64,000 nucleotides of DNA from Pomphorhynchus laevis (taxonomy: Eukaryota > Acanthocephala > Palaeacanthocephala > Echinorhynchida > Pomphorhynchidae), in contig WNNJ02000746.1 of the NCBI GenBank assembly GCA_012934845.2, forward strand, positions 62,001-126,000, read 5' to 3'. Shown piece after piece: positions 1 through 10,656 of this stretch (within the stretch, counting starts at the first letter, position 1; the number at the start of each line of letters is the position of its first letter). Position numbers and translations under genes: made by a program. Below the pieces are notes generated by a model, which saw nothing but the letters and a program-made list of their open reading frames with translations, did no database searches and was not told the origin of the DNA.

Positions 1-163
1 GCTCGCCCTATCCCTGCTTAGCTGGAATCTATATCTAGAGCTCCAGTATTCATTCGAGAGAGCCTGTCTGGCGGAAACAGAGAGATTGGGAATGTGAAGC
101 ATTTTGGCTAGGACCTTGAGTTTTGTTGGAGTGGGATTGTATAAACGACCTTTATAGGTAGTT

Positions 164-1003
164 TTGTTGGAGTATGGGTTTATATACTCTAAACCCATAC
201 TTGCCACTCTAAAAGTATCTAACCTCCCTTGTCAATTGGAAGAGAATGATATCGAATTACTAAAAGAAACATTTAAAATATCTAACTTCCGTTCAATAAT
301 AGGCAAGAGCGGACATCAAATACCAGTTGGATTTTGTTCCGCTTCCCTAGAGCGGGCTGAATCGCTGGCTAATTCAGCTTGTAATCTATTCATGGGATTT
401 AATCTCAGATTTACAATCATTGATAAAGAAGAGTTCACATATCCGCACTGCAGTCGGTGCCACAAATGGGGGCACTGGGCCTCAAGCTTCAGTGAGTCAT
501 CGACATGTGGGATGTGTGGCTCCCCCCCAGTGCCCGGCTTTGTTGACAGGAGAAAAATGTGTATCCCCTCCATTATGCTCTAACTGTGGGGGGAGCCATC
601 CTGCATGGAGCAGAAAATGCAGACATTTTAAATTATATCAAGGTGGATTTAACAAGTCTGCTGCCCAACCGAAATCTGGTACCTTTGCAAATGCTGCCAC
701 TCGTACGAGGGATGATGATCTCATGCGAGCAATTGATATACGTATAGAAACAATGTATAAGAAGATGGAAGTTTTAGTATCCTCTGTTGTTGCCACATTC
801 TGTACTAACCCTACTATTCCATCATCAACGGCAAATCCATCATCCAAAAAGAGGGGGGCTTCGGCTCAACCTATCCCTCCTATCAATATTGGCAATCTCC
901 TGAAGAATAAAAAAATAAGGGGAAATGAAGATGCTGCCCATGGGCAAGTACCTGCCCCGGATAGTTCTAGTGACGGGAAAGGGGAACCTTCCCGTTTATC
1001 GTT
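164..1003 (+). mobile_element. LINE ORF1 fragment with zinc knuckles
   Basis: Remains of the nucleic-acid-binding first ORF of a non-LTR retrotransposon. An open frame from 164 carries a conserved-looking N-terminal block (YGFIYSKPIL, then a VSNLPCQ segment) and a first Cys knuckle starting CSRCHKWGHW. An overlapping frame (420-1016) carries a second knuckle, CSNCGGSHPAWSRKC, and a low-complexity Ser/Pro/Lys tail. The paired knuckle layout and the NCGG.H.A..R.C pattern are what Jockey/I-like ORF1 proteins show. Frames change inside the domain, so it is a decayed copy. The fragment stops where a different LINE begins near 1003. Family by motif only; the clade is not certain. Confidence 0.6.
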
Positions 1004-2062
1004 TTCACGATCTTAGTGTTTCCGCTTCGGACTGTCTTCTCTCAATTTCAAATCATATTTCTTCCCTTCGCCTTTCTCTGAATCCTGATAAATCCAAAAT
1101 TATTTGGATCCTACCTCAACCCTTCGGCTTCGAACCTCCCTCCGTATCATTAAATTCTACAATTATTCCTATCGTTGATAATCTTGTATTCCTATGCTTC
1201 CATTTCGACAACCGACTTTCACTTAAACTTTTCGTTAGAGATAAAGTACGCTCATCTACCTTGATACTCCGCAACATCCGTCAAGTTCGTAGATTGATCG
1301 ATTTCCCTTCTTGTATGACTCTCATATCTTCTCTCCTTTTTTCTAGACTCGATTATTGTCTTAGTTTATTTTCTAACTCACCTAAATACATTATTCTTTT
1401 ACTACAACGCATCGTAAACGCATCCTTCCGAATTATCCTCCGTCTTCGTCGTTTTGATCATACATTCCACCATCTTGATTATCTCGATTTGTCTACCATT
1501 TATCATTATGTTCAAATTCATCTTCTCGTTGCTTTCCGCCTTGTAACTTTTCATACCCCTTCATTTCTCAATCTTCATTTTCTCGACAATTCTCGTCATG
1601 TTTACTGTTTCTTGCGTTCCCGTAATTCCCTTATATTACATGTCCCAAACTATTTCAGCTCTTTTGGACTATGCTCCTTCCTGGTGGCTGCTCCTCTATC
1701 GTGGAATCATCTGCCCATTCATATACGCCAATCAACCTCCCTTCAGTGCTTCAAACGCCAAATCCGATCTCATTTAAACAATTTAACTAATTTATTTGCT
1801 TGCCTTTTTCATCTTTTTGTTAATGAACTATCGTCAACCAAACCAAACTCAAGAACAACTTTATGCATCCGAACTTGTACAAATGCAGACAGTGGGATTC
1901 CATAACCGTGATACAAATCTTGAAGCGCTTGTTGCATCTATGGGGGACGCAAATATGGCTGTAGAACGTATTGAAGACTCTTGACTTTTATTGATAGTGA
2001 ACTTGTAAGCGTTCAGCTGGCACTCATTTGCCAAGTTAAATAAATATATTATTATTTATAAC
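1003..2062 (+). mobile_element. 5'-truncated CR1/L2-like LINE, RT thumb and 3' end
   Basis: An open frame running to 1905 encodes the end of a reverse transcriptase and the conserved C-terminal region of CR1/L2-type LINEs: LNPDKSKIIW, then VRDKVRSS, FSRLDYCLSLF, LLQRIVNAS, RRFDHT, and FLVAAPLSWNHLP followed by a TFK-like CFKRQIRSHL block. The 3' end has a short imperfect hairpin (GCGTTCAGCTGGCAC) followed by TTTGCCAAGTTAAATAAAT. The same hairpin closes the LINE at 34.93-35.00 kb, so both are one family. The 5' part (endonuclease and RT palm) is missing, as expected for incomplete reverse transcription. It abuts another LINE's ORF1 directly. Confidence 0.7.
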
Positions 2063-3980
2063 GAAATAATTTGATATTTGGTTATAATAAATAAATAGAT
2101 AATGATGAAATCAATTAGATTTTAAATTACAAACATAACAACTATGAATTCTATATAATGATATGATTTATCAGTCTTCTTTTTTGAGTATACGGATTTC
2201 TTGCTCGATCACGGTATGATAATTGTCAACCCATTAACTTAAGATCTAAAAAGTAAATCCTTTGACTAAAATGCATAAATACACGAAGCAAAAATGTTTA
2301 TTTGTGTTTATTCATAAAATCGATAATCATAATTGCAAACATTCGAAGCTAGCGATAATTATGCTGTTCAAACAACTTTTATAACAACTTTTGTTCGAAA
2401 ATAACAATTATTAACAACTTGAATAATTTTCTATTATAATTATTAATATTTTATTACATTACATTAAATGTTAAAAATGTATAGATGCAAATATGCTAGT
2501 AATTCATAAAATGTTCACTTGATTTTCATTATAATCAATCTTTATTAGCCACCATGGCCGGTCACAAGCCCGTGCTGAGAAAAGAGGAAGTTTGGTGATA
2601 GATTTCGTGACAAGCTAGCCGTAAAGCAAAATCGTTCTATCAATCTTTTTGCGAAAGGCGACTACAATGGTACGGTCACGTTCTCCGCGCAAACCAAATG
2701 GATACAGAAAAGGTGGACTTCGTAACGAAGAGGAACAAAAACGCTGAAGAAAAATAGAAATAATAATATTTATTAGAAGCCAAGGAATATCGTTTATAAA
2801 TAAATATATTACATGATAACACACCTCTGAAATAAGTTTGTTTTTATGTGATTTCAGCAGCGATTTCCACTGTAAATGTTACAGTACACTCAAGCCCATT
2901 AAAACTCCAAGGGTAGTTTAATTTAGGATTCAGCAACTACTTGACGACACTAGGAATGAAGAAATATATGAAATTTCAAATAACTGCTCATTTAACGACC
3001 GTTTCCGGATCGAAATCATGCCAGCATTTTATTAGGTTTAGAAGAGCGAAATAAATAAATGCTTGGTAATGTGCATAAAAATAATACACGGGTATCGAAT
3101 TAAGCCTTATAATAAAAAAAGTCGTTTCCTCAATCACAAAGTATTGCAATAAACAAAACCGGCTATTTTAAGTGGATTTTGAATTTTTATAATCAACCAT
3201 CGACCGGCATGAGATAATTAGATAACTACTTAAAGATAAGATAATGAAGATGATCCAATAAATGAGATTGATGCTATGGTACGCTATCTAATGAGATTTC
3301 GATAAAGTATGATTTGGTCATAAAAATAATAGCACAATTGTCCAATGATTTTTGACACACCGACATACCACAAAACATGCCACAAAATATGAAAAACACT
3401 GTCATATAAAGCTGTAAGTCTGAATATAAATAGTGTTTATGGATATTTTCGGTTTGGCGCTTTTAAACGTTTTTACAAATTATCACATTTTACATTATTT
3501 CAGAGCGTACATCAGAATTATTATTTTGGAGAAACTTATTCTAGTATTAGAAAAAACACTTATAATTTTTAGCTCAGAATGATGAAGTTAGAGCTTTGCC
3601 TGTACATATAAACAGGTCAAAATTGGAAGAGTGTTATAATATATTAGCTCTCTATAGCTGTCCAAAGTTTTAGTCCGATATAATTTTGGCAATAATAATC
3701 AGTTAGAAAATAAGAATATGAAAAATCAATTTTCAAACACGGAAGAATTTGATGATATTTTTCCAACAAAGATACCAGAAATCTTAAGTTTTTAAAAATT
3801 TGCAATAATTTTTATAATTTATTCAAGTAATTACTACATTTAGACATAATAAACTGTTTTTAAAATTTTAAATCTTCCTTTACCCATATAGCCCCATCCG
3901 AAAGCGTTTAGAAGTTTTGCGATACAATATATAAAAATGAATTTTTTTATTATTTGTTAAATATATTAAATATAACTTAC
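2063..3980. other. AT-rich stretch without a supported gene
   Basis: No convincing gene. Around 2600-2760 one short frame reads RLQWYGHVLRANQ, which resembles the tail of some LINE ORF2 proteins (RLRWYGHV...), so it may be a tiny LINE scrap. The rest is AT-rich, with many stops on both strands. Confidence 0.4.
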
Positions 3981-4080
3981 CGATATCAGCGGATCTACTT
4001 TCAAGACGATCGATAATTTTTTCATATGCATCAAGGCGTTGTTCGAGTTTTGTGAGCATTTTATTATCTAATGCTTTCGT
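3981..4080 (-). CDS. Probable internal exon of an unidentified host gene (coiled coil)
   Basis: On the minus strand, a T-rich tract ending in GATGAG is followed by 100 nt of open frame and then a strong donor, ATCG|GTAAGTTA. The exon encodes 33 residues plus one base: TKALDNKMLTKLEQ, then RLDAYEKIIDRLESRSADI. The charged heptad-like spacing (L..LE.RL..YE.II.RLE) suggests a coiled coil. The codons are less AT-skewed than the flanks. I do not recognise the protein and found no neighbouring exon. It ends about 320 bases upstream of the Naiad element's first open frame and lies on the opposite strand. Confidence 0.4.
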
Positions 4081-4399
4081 CTCATCAAAACAAAAAAAAG
4101 TATTAAGATAGTATTTTATCTTATTTAGCGAAAATGGGAATCGCTACCTTTTAGAGTATTCGTAATTACACTACACTTTATTATTTAAAAGTCGACCATT
4201 CTAAGAGGAGCTGTTTTCTATCCGATTATTGCAAATTGGAAACACTAATTCCCAATATATATGATAAAGTTTTTAAAGAACACATTTCAACAGGAAAACA
4301 AAAAAATCCTGGATGGCCCGTTGTAAGTTTAGTCTGAGTCAACTAAACTAGGTGGCGACACCGAAAACGCAATGTTAAAAATTATGACTTAAAAGTTAC

Positions 4400-5285
4400 A
4401 TGTACTCAACCATATTGGGAAAATACGTAAGTGCTAATGATTTCAATTTTAGATCTTTTAAATGTAACAGAAAAAATTGTATAGTTTGTGATGTTATAAA
4501 TAATAACAATTGTATCGTAAGTAATATGACAAACAAATGTTTTTCATTAAATATTAATAATAATTGTAACTGCAATACCGCAGGTGTAGTGTATCTAATA
4601 CAATGTACATGTGGATTGCAATATATAGGAAAAACATATCAAATGTTAAAAACTAGGTTTAGGCAACACATATATAATATACAGCATAATAGTCAAACTA
4701 TATTTCATAAACATGAGATTAATAGGACATGATATTAAAAACTGTAAATTATTTATTTTAGAACATATTATCGAAGAAAACATATCAATATTAAATCAAA
4801 AACTATTAGAAAAAGAAGATTTTTGGATTAAAACGCTTAATTCCATGTACCCATTAGGATTGAATGACGTGGTACAAGGAATTGGCAGAAGTAGTATAAT
4901 ACATAATAAACAACTATATTATAATAATCCGGTTAAACGCAAACCAAGAAGTCATGGTGATAAAAGGAATAGGAAAAATAGAGTTAAAAATATTAAAAAA
5001 GATATGTATATAAATGAACAATTAGAAATATTAAAACAACTTTTAAGAGATAATAAACTAAAAGATCTTTATGTAAATATAAGAAGTTTTTCTAAAGATA
5101 TCATATGTTCAATAAATCAAAAATTAATTAACGACTATGATAGGCTAAGTTGTATAATAGACAGTTATTGTAATGTAAAATACTATAATCGGGCAATAAA
5201 TGTTAATAATAACAATAGAAAATATACATTAACCATAAACTTCATTAATAAATGTATAGATAACATAAATATAGCCGACTTTTAA
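4400..5285 (+). CDS. GIY-YIG nuclease domain of the Naiad-type element
   Basis: Two overlapping frames (4400-4732 and 4713-5285) cover the nuclease region. The first has a zinc-binding CNRKNCIVC motif, then GVVYLIQCTCGLQYIGKT, which is the GIY-YIG signature with its following Tyr/Gly strand, and a catalytic-type KTRFRQH helix. The second has the C-terminal part of the fold, LLEKEDFWIKTLNSMYPLGL, the usual closing Glu/Trp/Leu block of PLE GIY-YIG domains, then a basic linker. The enzyme nicks target DNA to prime reverse transcription. Assignment is from motifs; the split frame shows decay. Confidence 0.7.
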
Positions 5286-6514
5286 ATAATTCTAAAAGTA
5301 AAGAAATAATAGGGTCAGATTTAAGTAAATATATTCCTAAAATAAGGTATAAACTCCTACCACCATTAGGACGAAAAATTTGTAATTATAATAAAGAATT
5401 AAAATCAATATGTAACGATAATATTAGAAACATAATGGAAACAGAATGCAATTGTAAAAGTCTTAGTTTTGATAAAATAAATGAACATATATGTACCCAT
5501 AATCTAGAATTAATTGAAAATTGTGAATTAAGAAAGCTGCTATCAAAAGGGTATAAATATAGATTAAATAATAACAACGACAAAAATAAAATTTACAATT
5601 CGTAATATAATAACTTAAATGATTACTTTAGTAAGCTGATTAATAGTGAAAGCTCGAATATATCTAAGATAAAAATTTGGAAAGATTATATATTTGATAA
5701 AATTAAAAATAAAATGAAAATAACAAACAATTATAAAAGGAAAGATAAAATTAATAAAGATATGTATAAAGAACTTACTAAATTAAAGGATAACTATATA
5801 ATAACAACTATTGATAAAGCTATTAATAACTTTGTCTTCATATGCAAAAAGCTTTATTATGATATGCTGACGAAATAGGTAAATTATAACGATTTAAATG
5901 TAAACGCAACATATAAAAGTTGTGATTTAAGTTTAGAAACAATTATTACAAGTCATTGTTCTATAATGGATAAAAATGTATAAAGGTTGAATCAGATAAA
6001 AAACTATACCTATATTAAATTGGAATCCGAAATTACATAAATATCCAAAACCTATATTCATATGTAGTGCTTTTAAATGTACATTAAAACCATTTCTGTT
6101 TATATAAAATACTTAGAGTAATTAAAGCACACTTCAAAAAATATTGTAGGTTAATCGAAGTTAATACTGGTATAAAACACTATTTCAGTAATTATTCTAC
6201 AAAAGAATTTTTAGAACAGACAAAAGGAATAAATTTTAAAAATATAAATACATACGATTTTTGTACTCTTTATACAAATCCAGGTTTAGTAGATATTAAA
6301 GAAGCGTTAGTAAAATTAATTAATCTTATATTCGGAAAAAGATATACATATATATGTTATAATAATTATAACGTCTATCTAACAAAAATTAAACCATCAA
6401 ATAAATATAAATATATGGATAAAATTGAATTAATAGAATCCTTAAATATTTTGATAAATCAAAAATTATTTAAAAGTAGGGACATCTATATTTAGACAAG
6501 TAAAATGTGTTCCA

Positions 6515-7102
6515 ATGGGTGGTAATAGTAGCCCAATTATAGCTGACTTGTTTTTAAGCTTTATAGAATATGAATTTGTTCATAACTGTGTAAAAACTAA
6601 ATCTAAACAATATAAATATATGAAATATATGTTTCGATACATTGATGATATATGTGTATTTAATTCTAATAATTTTTATTCAATTAGTGAGCACATTTAT
6701 CCAGAAAGCCTTATTCTTAACAAAACCAATATTAATGATAAAGAAGGTGTATATCTAGATATGAACATTAAATTAACATTAACTAAAACTACTGTTAATT
6801 TATATCGTAAAGATGACATATTTAAATTTACAAGAAACATATTTTTGCATGAGCATTCATGCATACCATATAATATAAAATATAATACATTAAATAATGA
6901 AATTTTAAGAATTGCAACAATATGTTATGATATTGGCTTTCTTCAAAATCATTTAAATAATTTAATAGATACATATTTTAAACTAGGTTACTATAAAAAT
7001 AACATCAAGCAGAAAATAGTAAAATATATAAATCAACACAATAATATAAAGAATAAATTTAAACTCTTAAGTGGCAAATTTTTATGGATGGATAATAAAT
7101 AA
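6515..7102 (+). CDS. Reverse transcriptase, C-terminal half, Naiad-type element
   Basis: 195 open codons beginning [20 protein letters not shown], the PLE RT motif that precedes the catalytic loop, then FRYIDDICVF with the catalytic YIDD. After it come the palm/thumb segments (EGVYLDMNIKLT, then [21 protein letters not shown]), ending with a conserved FKLLSGKFLW just before the 3' module. Catalytic Asp residues are present, but the upstream RT motifs lie in other frames, so the full enzyme is not encoded. The 5' RT half is open in the second copy (55242-55898). Confidence 0.75.
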   Translation: MGGNSSPIIADLFLSFIEYEFVHNCVKTKSKQYKYMKYMFRYIDDICVFNSNNFYSISEHIYPESLILNKTNINDKEGVYLDMNIKLTLTKTTVNLYRKDDIFKFTRNIFLHEHSCIPYNIKYNTLNNEILRIATICYDIGFLQNHLNNLIDTYFKLGYYKNNIKQKIVKYINQHNNIKNKFKLLSGKFLWMDNK

Positions 7103-7104
7103 TA

Positions 7105-7265
7105 TACTTTGTATTAGAATAAGATACGAGATAGTTATTTCAGAGGAAATACATCATTAGCATGTATTTGGTCACGCTGCTATTTTGGGTAGAGGAGTTA
7201 GGGGCCGAAACCTGATAGCATAGCAGTTCCTCCTGATGACCTCTAATTCTTATTCTGATACAACG
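7105..7265 (+). ncRNA. Structured 3' module of the Naiad element, hammerhead-like boxes in unusual order
   Basis: A 160-bp module bounded by GTATTAGAATAAG and its imperfect complement CTTATTCTGATAC. Inside lie three hammerhead-type strands in this order: GGGTA then GAGGA (cleavage-type strand, 7187-7196); TTAGGGG-CC-GAAA-CC (7198-7212); TTCCTC-CTGATGA-CCTCTAA (7227-7246). TCCTC pairs with GAGGA (helix I), CCTCTAA with TTAGGGG (helix II), and GG next to the cleavage triplet with CC after GAAA (helix III). Copies at 41.36 and 48.55 kb keep helix II while changing its bases. The strand order does not match hammerhead types I, II or III, so activity is unproven. Confidence 0.5.
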
Positions 7266-7789
7266 TCTGTTATTTATTAGTCAATTTATAAAAATGACGT
7301 TTATTTTAAATTTCAATTTTTTATTTTAACTTAATTTAAATTATAGAAAATCTAAAAACAATTATTAATTTTGTTATTTAATTATTACTTTTTCATTTAG
7401 CATTATTCTGCTTTGTTTAGTTTATAATTATGTTAAATACGTGGACTCAGTTAGCTGATTTTATTGATTAAATTAAACTCAAGAAGAATTCACCTTATAT
7501 AAAAAATATTTATGTTCGCATTCTTCGAGAGCTTTTGCTGACGTCCTTAAAAATAATATATTTACTTCAACTAGTAAACAATAGATTCCTTGATCGTTAG
7601 TAAATCAATAAAATCAGATAACTGATTATCTGTATTTTATATTATATATAAATAAAAAATAAAGATAAATTTTTATTTTATATAATAAATTATTATAAAA
7701 AATTTTACACAATTTATATAACGATAAAGCTCATAATTAAAATTTAAAATAAAAATCAATTTTTATGAATTGACTAATAAATAATATTA

Positions 7790-7962
7790 TATGTATTCGA
7801 ATAAGGATAGATGTCATCATAAGGAACTGCTATGCTACTTAGTTTTACCTCTATTCTTAGATCCAGCATAGCAGCAATCCAAATACTTGATAATGGCGTA
7901 TTTCCTTTGATGAAATTTGATTAACTGGTATATCTTATTCAAATACAAAGCATGTTACAATT
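7790..7962 (-). repeat. Solo Naiad 3' module, reverse orientation
   Basis: The module of 7105-7265 on the minus strand without the coding region. Outer inverted ends, the CATAGCAG/CTGCTATG pair and the TGATGA box are present. Its helix I reads TAAG/CTTA instead of GAGG/CCTC, a paired change that supports real base pairing. It lies about 530 bp after the plus-strand copy, so the two can form a long fold-back. Confidence 0.55.
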
Positions 7963-8939
7963 TCACTTAATAGTTTAAATTTATTTTTAATAATATTTCG
8001 TTGATTCATATATAGTAAATTTAAAATTTTAATAATATTTTGTTAATTTATACTTTTCCATTATAAGAAATAGAAAAATTCATCAACGCGTAAAAATTAG
8101 CAGAAAAATAATAATGTAGTCTCCATAATGTTTCAGTATTTCTGACAGGTTATATTACCAGGTAAACAAAGGCCACAGGTCAATAATAACTTCGAATTTC
8201 GAATATGATGGTCGCGATATTAAATTAAAAATTCTTTCTGCATTGACGAGTAATTTCAATGAGAGAATATTTTTTTTCTTGTGAATCGTTAAATTATTAA
8301 ATCTAAAATAAATTGGAAATTTTTGGCCTGATGTTTCCATACATTCTGAAGAAAATCATCATATTTTACATTTTTGATCGTTCATCTATTGTAGAAATAT
8401 TAGGCTTGATAAATTAATTTTTGTATTATAAATTTAACTCATATTTTTCAGCAAAGTATTTGACGTTTAAAAATTATCGGCTAGTCATACTGTGAAAATC
8501 TTTAATTCGCTGTGATTAGTAAAAATAGTTGAATCACTTTTTACATTTGTATGATGAAAAAGTATTTTAAGTTCTAATTTAAGCAAAAGATCGATATCAT
8601 GAGAAATATTTATTTTTGAGCATAATAATCGGCTTTTAGAAAATGAGAAGTCAGGAACTAGTAGGACTTTTCATATTATCATCGTGTCAGTAATATAATC
8701 GATAGCTAAGTTGACTACAAGTCAATTCAGATAGCTAAGTTAGCTATTCAGATAGACAACGTAGCTTTCTGAATTAACCACTAGCTGATTTCAATTAAAT
8801 ATTATTGATGACGACGTATTTGATCTGTTGAAATATTGAAAATAAATTTAGTTTTTGGCTTTTAAATTTAACAAAAATATTTATTAATATTTACATATTT
8901 ATCATTTATTCATTTATTAATATTTGTAAATTTATTATT

Positions 8940-9640
8940 TATTCATATAAATTTATCTAGAAAATAGTAAAATATATAAATCCAATCAATATTATTGAAA
9001 ATAAATTTAAACTCTCAAGTGGAAATTTTGCATGAATGGCAAAAATATACTCTGTATTGGAATGATATATTACTCACTCTGGATAATCAAATTTATATAA
9101 TTATTTATTACTTATAATTATTTATCTTTATTTTTATTTATCGTATTCAATACGTAGACTCGGTTATCTGATTTGTTCTACTAACAATTTATTATTGACT
9201 TGTGGACTTTGTTTTCCCTAAATCAACACAAAATAGCATTAAAAATAAATTTAAGCTATTAAGCGAAAACAATTTATGGTTAATAAACAATATGCTTTGT
9301 ATTATAATAAGATACACCAGGTAATCAAATTTCACCAGAGGAAATACGTTATTAGCATGTATTTGGCTTCGCTGCTACGTTGGGTAAATGAATAGGTCCG
9401 AAATCTAATAACATAGCAGTTCCTCTTAATGACTTCTAATCTTAATTCTAGTACATGGTTCTGAATTATAAAAAAATCATTTTAAAATTCTGAAATACAA
9501 AAAGCTAGGATTTAAATATTTATTTTTTTAAATTTATATATAATGTAAAATTCGTTGACTCAGTTAACCGATCTGATTTCAATATGACAAATATTTATGC
9601 AATACATTATTATTTATGGCAAAAAAGCATAAATTACAAT
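8940..9640 (+). repeat. Naiad 3' scraps and a degenerate 3' module
   Basis: Short pieces of the RT 3' end (about 8955-9030 and 9215-9285, with AGTAAAATATATAAATC and AATTTAA(A/G)CT(A/C)T) are each followed by the start of the 3' module. A fairly complete but decayed module lies at 9296-9463 (CCGAAATC, CTTAATGA). Both are followed by the tag ACTC(A/G)GTTA.C.GAT near 9160 and 9550. Confidence 0.5.
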
Positions 9641-10656
9641 ATTGAAAACAGCCGAGATTGCACTTGAGGTAGCCTAACTGTGTCAAGTAAAATATATGAT
9701 GATAAATATTCTCGATTAGTGTTGCAACGGACTGGATGCTTGTTGACTTTAAGAACATTGAATAAAAAAGAAATTAGTAGTTTGTATTGCTTAATACATA
9801 TCAAGCTGAATTCGATAGTTACTTGTTACATCCAAATGCTTGATTTGATCAAGTAGTTCTCGATATCTCCTGCAAATGTTTTCACAGTTTTCATTGACCA
9901 CTTTATCCGTATCACCAACAAGACAAACATCATTTATAACTTCTTAAAAACAGAAATCTAATCAATATATCGTCAGTCTTTATGTTTAGTATTCGTCGTG
10001 TAAATCTCTTTACTCTGATATTTATTGTTAGAATTAAATTTTATATAAAACACAAACAATCTAGATTGTTTTAACTAAAATAAGTAAAGCTCAAACCTAA
10101 ACATAAATATAAAAGTTTATAAATCATTGCTACTTCATTGTGAGCATAAGTTCTACTTTCAGATTTGAACAAAGGTTCTTTCGATCGGTGGGTTCAGCCT
10201 AACCGACTAGGACATTAAATGTTTTTTACAATGAATACATGACATTTAATAAGTGCTTATGTAAATAAGTTAAAACTTAAAATAATGCAACTTAAAATAT
10301 AACTTGTAACTTGAAATAATAATAAAACTAGAATTAGATTTTTTTATTTTAAGATTATAACTTAAAATGATTTTATGACTATATAATTCTCTCTTCCATA
10401 AAATAAGCATAATTATTTGATATCTATTAAATATTATTAATATTAATAAAATTATTAATATTATTAATATTATTAATATTAATTTTAAGTTCATTACATA
10501 ATCTAATATGATATTGAGTTCACTGCAAAAAGTATTTACAGCTTAAACACACAAGTATATACAATAAAATACACAGTTTCCATTACAACAATTTATGGGG
10601 CGTGGACAACCTTCATCAAGCGTTAGATGCTGTAATGCATCTCGGTGGCAGCGAAG
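9641..10656. other. No gene seen; AT-rich with an ATT-rich stretch
   Basis: Nothing supported. A low-complexity run of AATATT/ATTAAT units lies at about 10425-10490; the open frame over it is a composition artefact. Confidence 0.5.

Larger units (their letters stand above)
4300..7265 (+). mobile_element. Naiad-type Penelope-like retroelement, copy 1 (degraded)
   Basis: A Penelope-like element in which the GIY-YIG nuclease domain comes before the reverse transcriptase, the reverse of canonical Penelope. Such N-terminal placement defines the Naiad/Chlamys group of permuted PLEs. Order seen: Cys motif and GIY-YIG (4400-5285), a linker region with IRYKLLPPLGRKI and a Cys-rich segment (about 5340-5600), RT (about 5640-7102), then a structured 3' module (7105-7265). 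The open reading is broken in several places, so this copy is dead. A second, 5'-truncated copy lies at 55.14-56.68 kb, and 3' scraps occur at 8.9-9.4 and 40.8-41.0 kb. The 5' boundary is not resolved. Confidence 0.75.

Noticed and set aside
2546-2598. Kozak-like GCCACCATGG with a short ORF
   Set aside because: Stops after about a dozen codons; no gene.
3659-3795. Plus-strand open stretch with an acceptor-like CTATAG and FSNTEEFDDIFPTKIPEI
   Set aside because: Mildly coding in look, but short, no donor or partner exon, and on the strand opposite to the better exon at 3981.
7105-7265. Standard type I, II or III hammerhead in the Naiad module
   Set aside because: The boxes are present but the linear order does not fit any standard type; the upstream GAAA of GAGGAAATACG was also tried, but it lacks a proper helix II next to the core.
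7105-9463. Repeated modules considered as a CRISPR-like or MITE array
   Set aside because: Spacing is irregular, copies are diverged and follow RT 3' ends, so they are retroelement tails; CRISPR is not expected in an animal genome.
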